Shown here one piece after another: positions 24,543 to 32,107 of a stretch of 32,300 nt of DNA. Every line of letters begins with the position of its first letter. The first letter of the stretch is position 1. Location of the stretch: positions 1-32,300 of the forward strand of contig NZ_AXWW01000073.1 in the NCBI RefSeq assembly GCF_000482865.1, in the 5' to 3' direction. The notes beneath the pieces were generated by a model that saw only the letters and a list, made by a program, of their open reading frames with translations, searched no databases and was not told the origin of the DNA. The DNA is from Actinokineospora inagensis DSM 44258 (GTDB lineage: Bacteria > Actinomycetota > Actinomycetes > Mycobacteriales > Pseudonocardiaceae). The position numbers and the translations under genes were made by a program.

Positions 24543-26167
24543 CCAGGAACCTCGCCGCCGGGGTCACCGGCAGCAACCCGGGCCTCAACATCGGCATCTT
24601 CGCCGTGTTCGTCGCGATCACCCTGGTGGTCGTGTTCCGGGCCAGCCGCAACACCAAGACCGCCGCCGACTACTACGCCGCCGGCCGCGGTTTCACCGGC
24701 CCGCAGAACGGCGTCGCCATCTCCGGCGACTACCTCTCCGCCGCCTCGTTCCTGGGCATCGCGGGTGCCATCGCGCTCAACGGCTACGACGGTTTCCTCT
24801 ACTCGATCGGTTTCCTGGTCGCCTGGCTGGTCGCGCTGCTGCTGGTCGCGGAGCTGTTGCGCAACACCGGCAAGTACACGATGGGCGACGTGCTGGCGTT
24901 CCGGATGCGGCAGCGGCCGGTGCGCGCCGCCGCGGCGACCTCGACGCTGGTGGTCACCTTCTTCTACCTGCTGGCCCAGATGGCGGGCGCGGGCGGCCTG
25001 GTCGCGCTGCTGCTCGGCGTGACCAACAAGACCGGTCAGGCCGTGGTGATCGCCGTGGTCGGCATCATCATGATCGTCTACGTGCTGGTCGGCGGCATGA
25101 GGGGCACCACCTGGGTGCAGATCATCAAGGCCGCGCTGCTCATCGTCGGCGCGCTGGTGATGACGGTCTGGGTGCTCGGCAAGTTCGGCTTCAACCTGTC
25201 CAGCCTGCTCGGTGGCGCGGTGGACAAGGGCGGCAAGGCGGGCGAGGCGCTGCTGAGTCCGGGCAAGCAGTACGGCGCGACCGGGACCAGCAAGCTGGAC
25301 TTCCTGTCCCTCGGCCTGGCCCTGGTGCTCGGGACGGCGGGCCTGCCGCACATCCTGATGCGCTTCTACACCGTGCCCACCGCCAAGGAGGCCCGCCGCT
25401 CGGTGGTCTGGGCCATCTGGCTGATCGGCATCTTCTACCTGTTCACCCTGGTCCTCGGTTTCGGCGCGGGCGCCATCGTCGGCCCGGACGCGATCAAGGC
25501 GGCGCCGGGCAAGGCGAACTCGGCCGCGCCGCTGCTGGCCCAGGCGCTGGGCGGGCCGGTGCTGCTCGGGCTGATCGCCGCGGTCGCCTTCGCGACCATC
25601 CTGGCGGTCGTCGCGGGCCTGACGATCACCGCGTCGGCGTCGTTCGCGCACGACATCTACGCCAACATCATCAAGAAGGACCAGTTGGCCGACAAGAACG
25701 CCGAGGTCAGGGTCGCCCGGCTGACGGCGGTCGTGATCGGCGTGGTGGCGATCGTCGGCGGCATCGTCGCCAACGGGCAGAACGTGGCGTTCCTGGTGGC
25801 GCTCGCGTTCGCGGTGGCCGCGTCGGCGAACCTGCCGACCATCCTGTACTCGCTGTTCTGGAAGCGGTTCAACACCTCCGGCGCGCTGTGGAGCACCTAC
25901 GGCGGCCTGGCGGCGAGCATCATCCTGATCGTGTTCTCCCCGGCGGTGTCCGGCAAGCCCTCGACCGCGGCGACCCCGTCGATGATCCAGGGCGTGGACT
26001 TCCACTGGTTCCCGCTGGAGAACCCCGGTCTGGTGTCGATCCCGCTCGCGTTCATCCTCGGCTGGCTGGGCACCGTGCTGTCGAAGGAGCGCACCGGTGA
26101 CAAGTTCGCCGAGATGGAGGTCCGCGCGCTGACCGGGGCGGGGGCGGAGCAGGCAACCGCGCATTAG
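24539..26167 (+). CDS. actP: Cation/acetate symporter (ActP-like)
   Basis: A 542-residue SSS-family permease, with close overall resemblance to ActP/MctC monocarboxylate symporters (acetate, propionate, pyruvate). Seen: ADYYAAGRGFTGPQNGVAISGDYLSAASFLGIAG (about 42-76), the GGMRGTTWVQIIKA helix, GTAGLPHILMRFYTVPTAKEARRS, and SFAHDIYANIIKK in the C-terminal half; about 13 transmembrane helices. GTG start, preceded by GAGGAG and lying inside the DUF485 stop codon. With the DUF485 gene it forms the second cassette downstream of the LytS/LytTR system. It is followed by a perfect 15-bp terminator hairpin. Substrate preference among short monocarboxylates is inferred from the family. Confidence 0.92.
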   Translation: MTRNLAAGVTGSNPGLNIGIFAVFVAITLVVVFRASRNTKTAADYYAAGRGFTGPQNGVAISGDYLSAASFLGIAGAIALNGYDGFLYSIGFLVAWLVALLLVAELLRNTGKYTMGDVLAFRMRQRPVRAAAATSTLVVTFFYLLAQMAGAGGLVALLLGVTNKTGQAVVIAVVGIIMIVYVLVGGMRGTTWVQIIKAALLIVGALVMTVWVLGKFGFNLSSLLGGAVDKGGKAGEALLSPGKQYGATGTSKLDFLSLGLALVLGTAGLPHILMRFYTVPTAKEARRSVVWAIWLIGIFYLFTLVLGFGAGAIVGPDAIKAAPGKANSAAPLLAQALGGPVLLGLIAAVAFATILAVVAGLTITASASFAHDIYANIIKKDQLADKNAEVRVARLTAVVIGVVAIVGGIVANGQNVAFLVALAFAVAASANLPTILYSLFWKRFNTSGALWSTYGGLAASIILIVFSPAVSGKPSTAATPSMIQGVDFHWFPLENPGLVSIPLAFILGWLGTVLSKERTGDKFAEMEVRALTGAGAEQATAH

Positions 26168-26175
26168 CGGTTCGC

Positions 26176-26224
26176 CACCCGCGTGGGCCCTACTCGATGG
26201 TCGGGGGTGGGGCCCACGCGGGTG
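26176..26224 (+). terminator. Strong terminator hairpin after the ActP gene
   Basis: CACCCGCGTGGGCCC (26176-26190) and GGGCCCACGCGGGTG (26210-26224) form a perfect 15-bp stem with a 19-nt loop, beginning 9 bp after the stop. It marks the end of the symporter transcription unit. Confidence 0.85.
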
Positions 26225-26292
26225 TTCTGTGCCGGCGATCATGCGCCCCCGTTCGGCGTGCCTCCCCGCGTCCGGTCATGATCAGTGGAATG

Positions 26293-26312
26293 TATGCACT
26301 CAATCCTGCATA
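26293..26312. promoter_or_regulatory. Inverted repeat before HNH nuclease gene
   Basis: TATGCA (26293-26298) and TGCATA (26307-26312) form an inverted repeat with an 8-nt spacer, just before the ribosome site GGAG (26317-26320). It lies in the promoter/leader and may be an operator or part of a small stem-loop; function is inference. Confidence 0.3.
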
Positions 26313-26325
26313 ACACGGAGTGATC

Positions 26326-26970
26326 ATGCGTTCCGCTGTCCCAGCCTTGACCCTGCTGGCCGCCATCGCCGTCGCCGCGTGCGATCCCAACGCCCTCGGC
26401 ACGACCAGCAGCACCGTCGAGACCCCCGCCGCCCCCGGCAACCACGCGGCCCAGCTCGCCGCCCTCGGCCAACCCCGCCCCGAGGACACCGGCGCCCACT
26501 ACAACCGCGCCGAGTGGGGCGACTGGAAGAACCAGCCGGGCACCAAGTGCAGCACCCGCGAACAGGTCCTCGTCCGCGACGGCGACGGCGAGACGGTCGA
26601 CGCCCAGTGCAAGCCCACCTGCCCCAAGGCCACCTGCTGGACCAGCCGCTACGACGGTGTCACCAGCAAGGACGCCGCCGACCTGCAGATCGACCACATC
26701 GTCCCGCTGGCCGAGGCCGCCCGCTCCGGCGCCCGCGACTGGACCGCCGCCCAACGCTCCGCGTACTACAACGACACCACCAACCTGATCGCCGTCACCG
26801 CCCGCTCCAACACGCAGAAAAGCGACGGCGACCCCGCCAAGTGGCGCCCCACCCGCACCTACTGGTGCGACTACGCCACCGCGTACGTCGCGGTGAAGGT
26901 CAAGTACAAACTGTCGGTGGACGACGCCGAACTCGCCGCCCTGACGCAGATGCTCAACACCTGCCCGTAA
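26326..26970 (+). CDS. Secreted HNH-family nuclease, lipoprotein
   Basis: A 214-residue exported HNH nuclease of the DUF1524 / GmrSD C-terminal-like type common in Streptomyces and relatives. The signal sequence ends in a lipobox (IAVAAC), so C19 should be lipidated and the protein held on the outer face of the membrane. Seen: YNRAEWGDWK (59-68), CSTREQVLVRDG (75-86), the nuclease core LQIDHIVPLAEAARSGARDW (120-139) with D123/H124, TTNLIAVTARSNTQKSD (151-167) with N153, N162 and K165, and a C-terminal YWCDYATAYVAVKVKY. C75, C95, C99, C104, C181 and C213 suggest disulfides, fitting an external protein. The role is probably DNA/RNA scavenging or defence. The ATG at 26326 is favoured over GTG 26320 by GGAG spacing. 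Confidence 0.87.
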   Translation: MRSAVPALTLLAAIAVAACDPNALGTTSSTVETPAAPGNHAAQLAALGQPRPEDTGAHYNRAEWGDWKNQPGTKCSTREQVLVRDGDGETVDAQCKPTCPKATCWTSRYDGVTSKDAADLQIDHIVPLAEAARSGARDWTAAQRSAYYNDTTNLIAVTARSNTQKSDGDPAKWRPTRTYWCDYATAYVAVKVKYKLSVDDAELAALTQMLNTCP

Positions 26971-26994
26971 CCCCGGTCAAGATCGAACCGGCCC

Positions 26995-27278
26995 GAGCAG
27001 CCCCCGTTTCCAGCCTAGTGGCGAACGCTGAACTCGCGGGAGACTGAACTTGTCCGCTGGGGACCACGCGGAGAGATGTGGACAGCTCGGGCTTGTCAGG
27101 CATGTGGTGCCTGCGGGTGCTCCGCCAGGGGTGGACTTGGGGCTGTCCCGCGCTTGTGCCCGCGGGTGCGACTGTCCCGAGTGGTACAGCCATCCACATC
27201 GCGTGTGACCATCCACAGTCGACGAGTTCACCCGCCGCCCGCGTTTTCCTTGCCACTAGGCTGGATTCGGGGGCTGCT
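26995..27278. repeat. MITE-like inverted-repeat element, copy 1
   Basis: The left end (26995-27021, GAGCAGCCCCCGTTTCCAG...) is inverted at the right end (27253-27278) with one mismatch. The arms stay related inward, through GAACTTGTCCGCTGGGGAC on the left and a matching complement on the right, and GATGTGGA/CCACATC. The centre is longer and less paired than in copy 2. It contains one DnaA-box-like site (CTGTCCACA, complement of 27077-27085). No transposase frame is present. Confidence 0.75.
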
Positions 27279-27400
27279 GTCGACGACCGGCCCGCCCGCG
27301 CCGAGTCGAGTCGAGCGACCACAGCGGGCAACGACAACACCCGGTCAGATCGACCAGACACCCAGCGCCCGCTCGAACGCCTCTTCAAGATCGAACCAGG

Positions 27401-27587
27401 CTGAGCAGCCCCCGATTCCAGCCTAGTGGGGAAGAGGGTGACGGCAGGAGGGTGAACTTGTCGGCTGTGGGCAGCGGTGAAGGATGTGGGCGACTTGCCC
27501 ACATCTCCCCGCGTCGTCCCCAGCGGACAGGTTCAGCCTCCCGTCTCCGCCCGCCACGCCACTAGGCTGGAATCGGGGGCTGCTCAG
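27401..27587. repeat. MITE-like inverted-repeat element, copy 2 (perfect 29-bp ends)
   Basis: Bases 27401-27429 are exactly repeated in inverse at 27559-27587. The centre is a perfect hairpin, GATGTGGGC (27483-27491), a 5-nt loop, then GCCCACATC (27497-27505). The intervening arms are largely complementary, so the 187-bp element folds as one long hairpin. It is too short for any protein. The arms match the unit of the 132-bp array at 21158-21800. Confidence 0.8.
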
Positions 27588-27607
27588 TTCGGCCGGCCGC
27601 AGCGGGA

Positions 27608-27645
27608 ACGGGGTGCCGCGGCCGGAGTCAGCCGCGGCACCCCGT
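27608..27645 (-). terminator. Strong terminator hairpin of the S1 protease gene
   Basis: ACGGGGTGCCGCGGC (27608-27622) and GCCGCGGCACCCCGT (27631-27645) form a perfect 15-bp stem with an 8-nt loop, 19 bp beyond the minus-strand stop at 27665. Confidence 0.85.
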
Positions 27646-27664
27646 CATGTGTGGCGCTGCCGGG

Positions 27665-28381
27665 TCAGACGCCCGCGATGCTCTTGATCCAGGTGCGGTA
27701 CTGGCCGACCGAGGTGTAGTTGGTGACGCTCTGCCGGTCGCTGGTCGACGCCACGCCGATCTGGCGGCCGTTGCCGACCATCGGGCCGCCGGAGTCGCCG
27801 CCCGCGGTGATGCCGTTGCCGCGGTAGGCCTGGATGGCGACGCCGTTGTAGGCGTCGCGGGCGTTGGTCGAGGAGACCTGCACGGTGGCGACCTTCAGGT
27901 ACCGCGACTGGCAGTTGATCTCCGGCTGGTTGGTGCAGGTCGCGCCCCAGCCGTAGACCTGGACCTGCTGCCCGGCGCGCGCGTCGGCCGTGGTGCCCAG
28001 CGGGGCGGTGGCGCCTGCGACGCTGCGGTCCAGGCGGACGATGGCCAGGTCGGAGTTGGAACTCGTGTAGACCTGCGCCCCGTTGGCGACCGTGCCGCCG
28101 CTGGTCTGGTCCTGGCTGCCGACGCGGAAGCTGAACGAGCCGCCGCCGGCGACGCAGTGCTTGGCGGTGAGGATGTACTGCGGCGCGATCAGCGTGGAGG
28201 TGCACTCCTGCTGGCCGTTGGCGAACATCCGGGCCGCGTACGGCAGGTTGCCGGTGCTGCCGCCGATGATGGCGGGGGACTGGACCGGGTCACCGGCGGG
28301 GGCCGCGCCTGCGGCGGGCGCGGCGGCCAACACGGCCAGCGCCGCCGCCGCGATGGAAACGACGAGTTGGGTCTTCTTCAT
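27665..28381 (-). CDS. Secreted S1-family serine protease, small
   Basis: A 238-residue exported trypsin-fold protease. The signal peptide is residues 1 to ~26 (MKKTQLVVSIAAAALAVLAAAPAAG); the mature start is probably IIGG (38-41). The triad is H75 (LTAKHC), D111 (NSDLAIV) and S197 (GGDSGGP). C60/C76 form the usual disulfide and C149/C157 a second likely one. The specificity position six residues before the serine is I191, not Asp, so it should not be trypsin-like in preference. It lacks the accessory domain of the larger protease at 8356. The ATG is preceded by a weak GAGAAA. It is expected to act outside the cell in protein degradation. Confidence 0.88.
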   Translation of the reverse strand: MKKTQLVVSIAAAALAVLAAAPAAGAAPAGDPVQSPAIIGGSTGNLPYAARMFANGQQECTSTLIAPQYILTAKHCVAGGGSFSFRVGSQDQTSGGTVANGAQVYTSSNSDLAIVRLDRSVAGATAPLGTTADARAGQQVQVYGWGATCTNQPEINCQSRYLKVATVQVSSTNARDAYNGVAIQAYRGNGITAGGDSGGPMVGNGRQIGVASTSDRQSVTNYTSVGQYRTWIKSIAGV

Positions 28382-28765
28382 GCTTTTCTCGATTCTGCGG
28401 CAATGGCCGCGGCAGGGTGAATCGGGAATTTCCGCACGGTCGGCCCCATGCGGAACATGATCGCGATAAATCGCCGCACCGGCTCAACTTCCCAGGTCAA
28501 CGGCCCCTGGGAATGCGCGGCGGTCAAGCGACCACGCCATCTGAAGCCACCTTTTCACCCCAAACTGGTCATTCGCAAGTGGGTGGTGTTCCCAGCGCGT
28601 TCACAGGACAACACACCGGTAAACGGTAACGCCCGACCCCGGATTGCCCTGAATTGTTTTCGTGGTCTACGCGCGCGAGCCGGGCAATTCACCGGCGCGG
28701 GTCACTAGCATCGGGAGCGCGGCGACGAGGCCGCACCCGTGATCGACTCAGGAGGTCGACCCCCG
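28382..28765. other. Divergent intergenic region, protease/paaZ
   Basis: About 380 bp with no credible gene. The right part holds a -10-like TAGCAT (28706-28711) with a weak -35, probably the paaZ promoter, and the ribosome site AGGAGG (28750-28755). The left part is less GC-rich than the genes and must contain the protease promoter; a minus-strand TTGACC (28500-28495) is visible but lacks a well-spaced -10. Confidence 0.5.
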
Positions 28766-30793
28766 ATGGCGCTGCTGCGCAGCTACGTATCCGGCCGCTG
28801 GCACACCCCCGACGCGGACGGCGCGCCCCTGCTCGACGCGGTCACCGGTGAGGAGGTGGCCCGGATCTCCTCGGCCGGTGTCGACATGGCCGCCGCGCTC
28901 GACCACGGCCGCCGGACCGGTGGTCCCGCGCTGCGCGACCTGACCTTCCACCAGCGCGCGGCCCTGCTCAAGGTCCTCGCCGGTTACCTCACCGAGCACA
29001 AGGACGAGCTCTACGCGTTGTCCGCCCGCACCGGCGCCACCCAGCGCGACTCCCTGGTCGACGTCGACGGCGGCATCGGCGTGCTGTTCACCTACAGCAG
29101 CAAGGGCCGCCGCGAACTGCCGAACGCCAAGGTCCTCGCCGAGGGGCCGGTCGAGCGGCTGAGTCGGGAGGGCACCTTCGTCGGCAGGCACATCGCCGCC
29201 CCGCTGCACGGGGTCGCGGTGCAGATCAACGCCTTCAACTTCCCGATGTGGGGGCCGCTGGAGAAGTTCGCGCCCGCGTTCCTCGCGGGCGTCCCCAGCC
29301 TGATCAAGCCCGCCAGCCAGACCGCGTACCTGACCGCGCGGCTGGTCGAGTTGATGCTCGCCTCCGGCACCCTGCCCGAGGGGAGCCTGCAGCTCGTCTG
29401 CGGCAGCGCCGGTGACCTGCTCGACCACCTCACCCCGCAGGACCTGGTCGGTTTCACCGGGTCGGCCACCACCGCGCTGAAGCTGCGCAGCCACCCCACC
29501 GTCATCGCCAACTCGGTCCGGTTCACCGCCGAGGCCGACTCGCTGAACTGCTCGGTCCTCGGTCCGGACGCCACCGCGGGCACGCCCGAGTTCGACCTGT
29601 TCGTCAAGCAGTTGGTCACCGAGATGACGATCAAGGCGGGCCAGAAGTGCACCGCCATCCGACGCGCCTTCGTGCCCGCCGCCGCGTTGGACGCCGTCAC
29701 CGAGGCCGTCGTCGACCGGCTGGCGAAGGTCAAGGTCGGCAACCCGGCCAACCCGGACGTCCGGATGGGCGCCCTGGCCAGCCTCGACCAGCGCGAAGAG
29801 GTCCGCCGCTCGGTGCACGCCCTGTCCGACGCGGGCAAGGTCGTCTACGGCACCCTCGACCACGTCGACGTGCTCGACGCCGACGCCACCCGGGGCGCGT
29901 TCCTGTCCCCGGTGCTGCTGCGCGCCGACGACCCCGACCGCGCCGAGCCGCACCAGGTCGAGGCGTTCGGCCCGGTCAGCACCCTGCTGCCGTACGACGA
30001 CGTCGACCACGTCGTGGCCCTCGCCGCCCGCGGTCAGGGCAGCCTGGTCGGCTCGATCGTCACCGGCGACGCCGACTTCGCCACCCGGGTCACCCTCGGC
30101 GTCGCCCCCTGGCACGGCAGGCTGCTGGTCCTGGACACCGACAACGCCAAGGAGTCCACCGGTCACGGCTCCCCGCTGCCCGCCCTGGTGCACGGCGGCC
30201 CCGGTCGCGCGGGTGGCGGCGAGGAGATGGGCGGTATCCGCGGCGTCCTGCACCACCTGCAGCGCACCGCCATCCAGGCCAGCCCGCGGGTCCTGGCGTC
30301 GATCACCGGCGAGTGGGTGCCCGGGGCGCCGCGCACGACCGATGACGTCCACCCGTTCCGCAAGTCCCTCGCGACGCTGCGCGTCGGCGACAGCGTCACC
30401 GCCGGGCCCCGCGTGGTGAGCCAAGAGGACATCGACCACTTCGCCACCTTCACCGGTGACACCTTCTACGCGCACACCAACCCCGAGGCCGCCGCGGCCA
30501 ACGAGTTCTTCGGCGGGATCGTGGCGCACGGCTACCTGATCGTCTCCTTCGCCGCGGGCCTGTTCGTCTCACCCGAACCCGGCCCGGTGCTGGCCAACTA
30601 CGGCCTGGAGAACCTCCGGTTCGTCACCCCGGTCTACCCGGGTGACGAGCTCAGCGTCACGCTCACCGCCAAGCAGATCACCCCGCGCGAGAACGCCGAC
30701 TACGGCGAGGTCCGCTGGGACGCCGATGTGACCAAACAGGACGGTGCGTCGGCCGCCAAGTACGACGTGCTCACCCTGGTCGCCAAGAACTGA
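28766..30793 (+). CDS. paaZ: PaaZ-type bifunctional oxepin-CoA hydrolase / aldehyde dehydrogenase
   Basis: A 675-residue fusion enzyme of phenylacetate catabolism. In E. coli PaaZ the C-terminal MaoC-like hydratase opens the oxepin-CoA ring and the N-terminal aldehyde dehydrogenase oxidises the resulting semialdehyde with NADP. Here the dehydrogenase (about 1-515) has E256 (TAEADS) and C295 (AGQKCTAIRR), the same numbers as in E. coli. INAFNFPMWGPLEKFAPAFLAG (154-175) and GFTGSATTALKL are typical. The hydratase region (about 535-675) has GDTFYAH with D565 and H570, and FFGGIVAHGYLI. ATG with AGGAGG 10 nt upstream. No paaABCDE, paaG or paaJ gene is in this window, so the rest of the pathway must be elsewhere. 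It converges on the metalloprotease gene. Confidence 0.93.
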   Translation: MALLRSYVSGRWHTPDADGAPLLDAVTGEEVARISSAGVDMAAALDHGRRTGGPALRDLTFHQRAALLKVLAGYLTEHKDELYALSARTGATQRDSLVDVDGGIGVLFTYSSKGRRELPNAKVLAEGPVERLSREGTFVGRHIAAPLHGVAVQINAFNFPMWGPLEKFAPAFLAGVPSLIKPASQTAYLTARLVELMLASGTLPEGSLQLVCGSAGDLLDHLTPQDLVGFTGSATTALKLRSHPTVIANSVRFTAEADSLNCSVLGPDATAGTPEFDLFVKQLVTEMTIKAGQKCTAIRRAFVPAAALDAVTEAVVDRLAKVKVGNPANPDVRMGALASLDQREEVRRSVHALSDAGKVVYGTLDHVDVLDADATRGAFLSPVLLRADDPDRAEPHQVEAFGPVSTLLPYDDVDHVVALAARGQGSLVGSIVTGDADFATRVTLGVAPWHGRLLVLDTDNAKESTGHGSPLPALVHGGPGRAGGGEEMGGIRGVLHHLQRTAIQASPRVLASITGEWVPGAPRTTDDVHPFRKSLATLRVGDSVTAGPRVVSQEDIDHFATFTGDTFYAHTNPEAAAANEFFGGIVAHGYLIVSFAAGLFVSPEPGPVLANYGLENLRFVTPVYPGDELSVTLTAKQITPRENADYGEVRWDADVTKQDGASAAKYDVLTLVAKN

Positions 30794-30808
30794 ACGCCGA
30801 GCAAAGGC

Positions 30809-30840
30809 GCGGCGGCCGTTCCCGGGGGAACGGCCGCCGC
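30809..30840. terminator. Bidirectional terminator hairpin
   Basis: GCGGCGGCCGTTCCC (30809-30823) and GGGAACGGCCGCCGC (30826-30840) form a perfect 15-bp stem with a very tight loop. It sits between the convergent paaZ and snapalysin-like genes. Confidence 0.85.
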
Positions 30841-30858
30841 GGTCTCGTGCGTGGGTGC

Positions 30859-31425
30859 TCAGTCCTGGATGACCACGGTCAGCGGTGCGTCCGAGGCGGC
30901 CAGCCGGGAGTAGTTGCGCTGGACCACGGCGCGCTCGGCCGGGCTGGGGTGGGCGTTGGTGCAGCTCACCGGGGCGGAGTGGCCGGACATCAGGTCCGAG
31001 CACAGGCCGGTGCGGTTGTCCGGCAGGCCGAGGGCGTGACCCATCTCGTGCGCGATGATCCGGGTCTTGTCGAAGCCCTCGTCGACGGCCTGCTTGCCGA
31101 ACCAGATCTGCACGCTGGTGCTCGGCCGGACCGGCCCGAGCGTGGTGTGCGGCCAACCGGGGTCGGCCACGATCTTGATGTTGACCTTCTGGCCCCTGGT
31201 CGCCTTGACGATGTGCACGTTGGGGGCGTCGGTGTTCCAGATCGCGGCCGCGGCGGCGTCGTTCGTCGCGTACTGCTGCGCCTGGGTGTCGTCGTAGGTG
31301 AGCGTGGTGACGGCCGCGACCGGGGCGGCCGCGGGTGCGGCGGTCGCCGGGGTGGCCACGCCGACCACCACGGCCGCGCCCAGGAGGGCGTTCGCCGCGA
31401 CCAGCGCGAGGGTTCGTCGTTGCAT
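30859..31425 (-). CDS. Secreted snapalysin-family (M7) metalloprotease
   Basis: A 188-residue exported zinc endopeptidase like Streptomyces small neutral protease (snapalysin). The signal peptide is residues 1 to ~30 (MQRRTLALVAANALLGAAVVVGVATPATAA), with a short or absent propeptide before TTLTYDD. The zinc motif HEMGHALGLPD (126-136) fits HExxHxxGxxD, with D136 as third ligand. C142 and C155 (LCSDLMSGHSAPVSC) match the conserved disulfide. ATG with AGGAG 8 nt upstream. In Streptomyces snapalysin genes are usually controlled by a divergent LysR regulator; none is present here. Confidence 0.92.
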   Translation of the reverse strand: MQRRTLALVAANALLGAAVVVGVATPATAAPAAAPVAAVTTLTYDDTQAQQYATNDAAAAAIWNTDAPNVHIVKATRGQKVNIKIVADPGWPHTTLGPVRPSTSVQIWFGKQAVDEGFDKTRIIAHEMGHALGLPDNRTGLCSDLMSGHSAPVSCTNAHPSPAERAVVQRNYSRLAASDAPLTVVIQD

Positions 31426-32107
31426 GGATGTGCTCCTGAGTGTTCACCGACCGGCGCGGTCGCCGGTCGGACCCGGGTGGTTGCCATGCGGTGGGCTACG
31501 TCGAAGTGACGGTCGACGACGTCCAACCTGCCGCTACTCATCGCGTGGGCGTCACCGGCAGGCGGCGCCCAGTGACCATGGGTACTCGGTGTCCGGGGCG
31601 AACCCGACGGATAGTGACCGCGATCACAGGACTTGCCTTTCCCATCGCGGGGAACACCACGAAGTGAACGCACAACCCCGGCTTAGTGGGTTTGATCAGC
31701 GAAAACCCGGTCGCCGGGCGGCTTGGACGGGGTTGTCGACCGATCGAACCCCTGGTGCCGGGCGTCCTTCGGGAAACCTTGTCGCACAAGGGTTTTCGCC
31801 TGTTCGTCGCCGTATGGGCACCCCCGATTTGATCCCGTCTCAGCGGCCGTGTAACTTTCTTCCTGTCAGCGCGGAACGGGCCGGAAAAACCGGAACGAGC
31901 GGGACACAAGAACTTAGCGAGTAACCAGCCTCGGTTGAGGTCGCCTTCTCCGGCGGTTGATTCCGATGTGCGTGTGTTGTTTGAGAACTCAACAGTGTGC
32001 CGATTTAAGCCAGTAGAGCTTGAATGATTGAACCCCTTTGTGGGTTCCTTTGAGATGAATGTGATGCCAGTTTGGTGTCTGTTTGTCAGGTAACACTCTG
32101 AAAAGCA
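31426..32107 (+). promoter_or_regulatory. rRNA operon promoter and leader region
   Basis: About 680 bp with no credible gene. The left part must hold the promoter of the minus-strand metalloprotease. A good promoter for the rRNA operon is TTGATC (31829-31834), a 17-nt spacer, then TAACTT (31852-31857). The transcribed leader (~240 nt) is clearly more AT-rich than the coding DNA. It contains the actinobacterial rRNA-leader sequence TTGTTTGAGAACTCAACAG (about 31978-31996), taken to be part of the antitermination/processing signal, and a stem-loop GAACCC-N6-GGGTTC (32030-32047). Further promoters upstream are likely but not resolved. Confidence 0.65.
31829..31857 (+). promoter_or_regulatory. rRNA operon promoter (-35/-10)
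   Basis: TTGATC (31829-31834) and TAACTT (31852-31857) are spaced by 17 nt, close to the vegetative sigma consensus. Transcription would begin near 31864, about 245 nt before mature 16S rRNA. Confidence 0.55.

Larger units (their letters stand above)
26971..27607. other. Intergenic region holding two inverted-repeat elements
   Basis: No credible gene. Almost the whole stretch is made of two related elements with inverted ends (26995-27278 and 27401-27587). Each is preceded by GATCGAACC (26981-26989 and 27389-27397). The ~120 bp between them shows nothing recognisable. Confidence 0.7.

Noticed and set aside
24428-26242. Open frame of 604 codons antisense to the ActP gene
   Set aside because: Same reason: shadow of a well-supported gene.
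31298-31924. Open frame of 208 codons over the metalloprotease start and rRNA leader
   Set aside because: It runs antisense to the protease signal peptide and through the rRNA promoter. No family resemblance.
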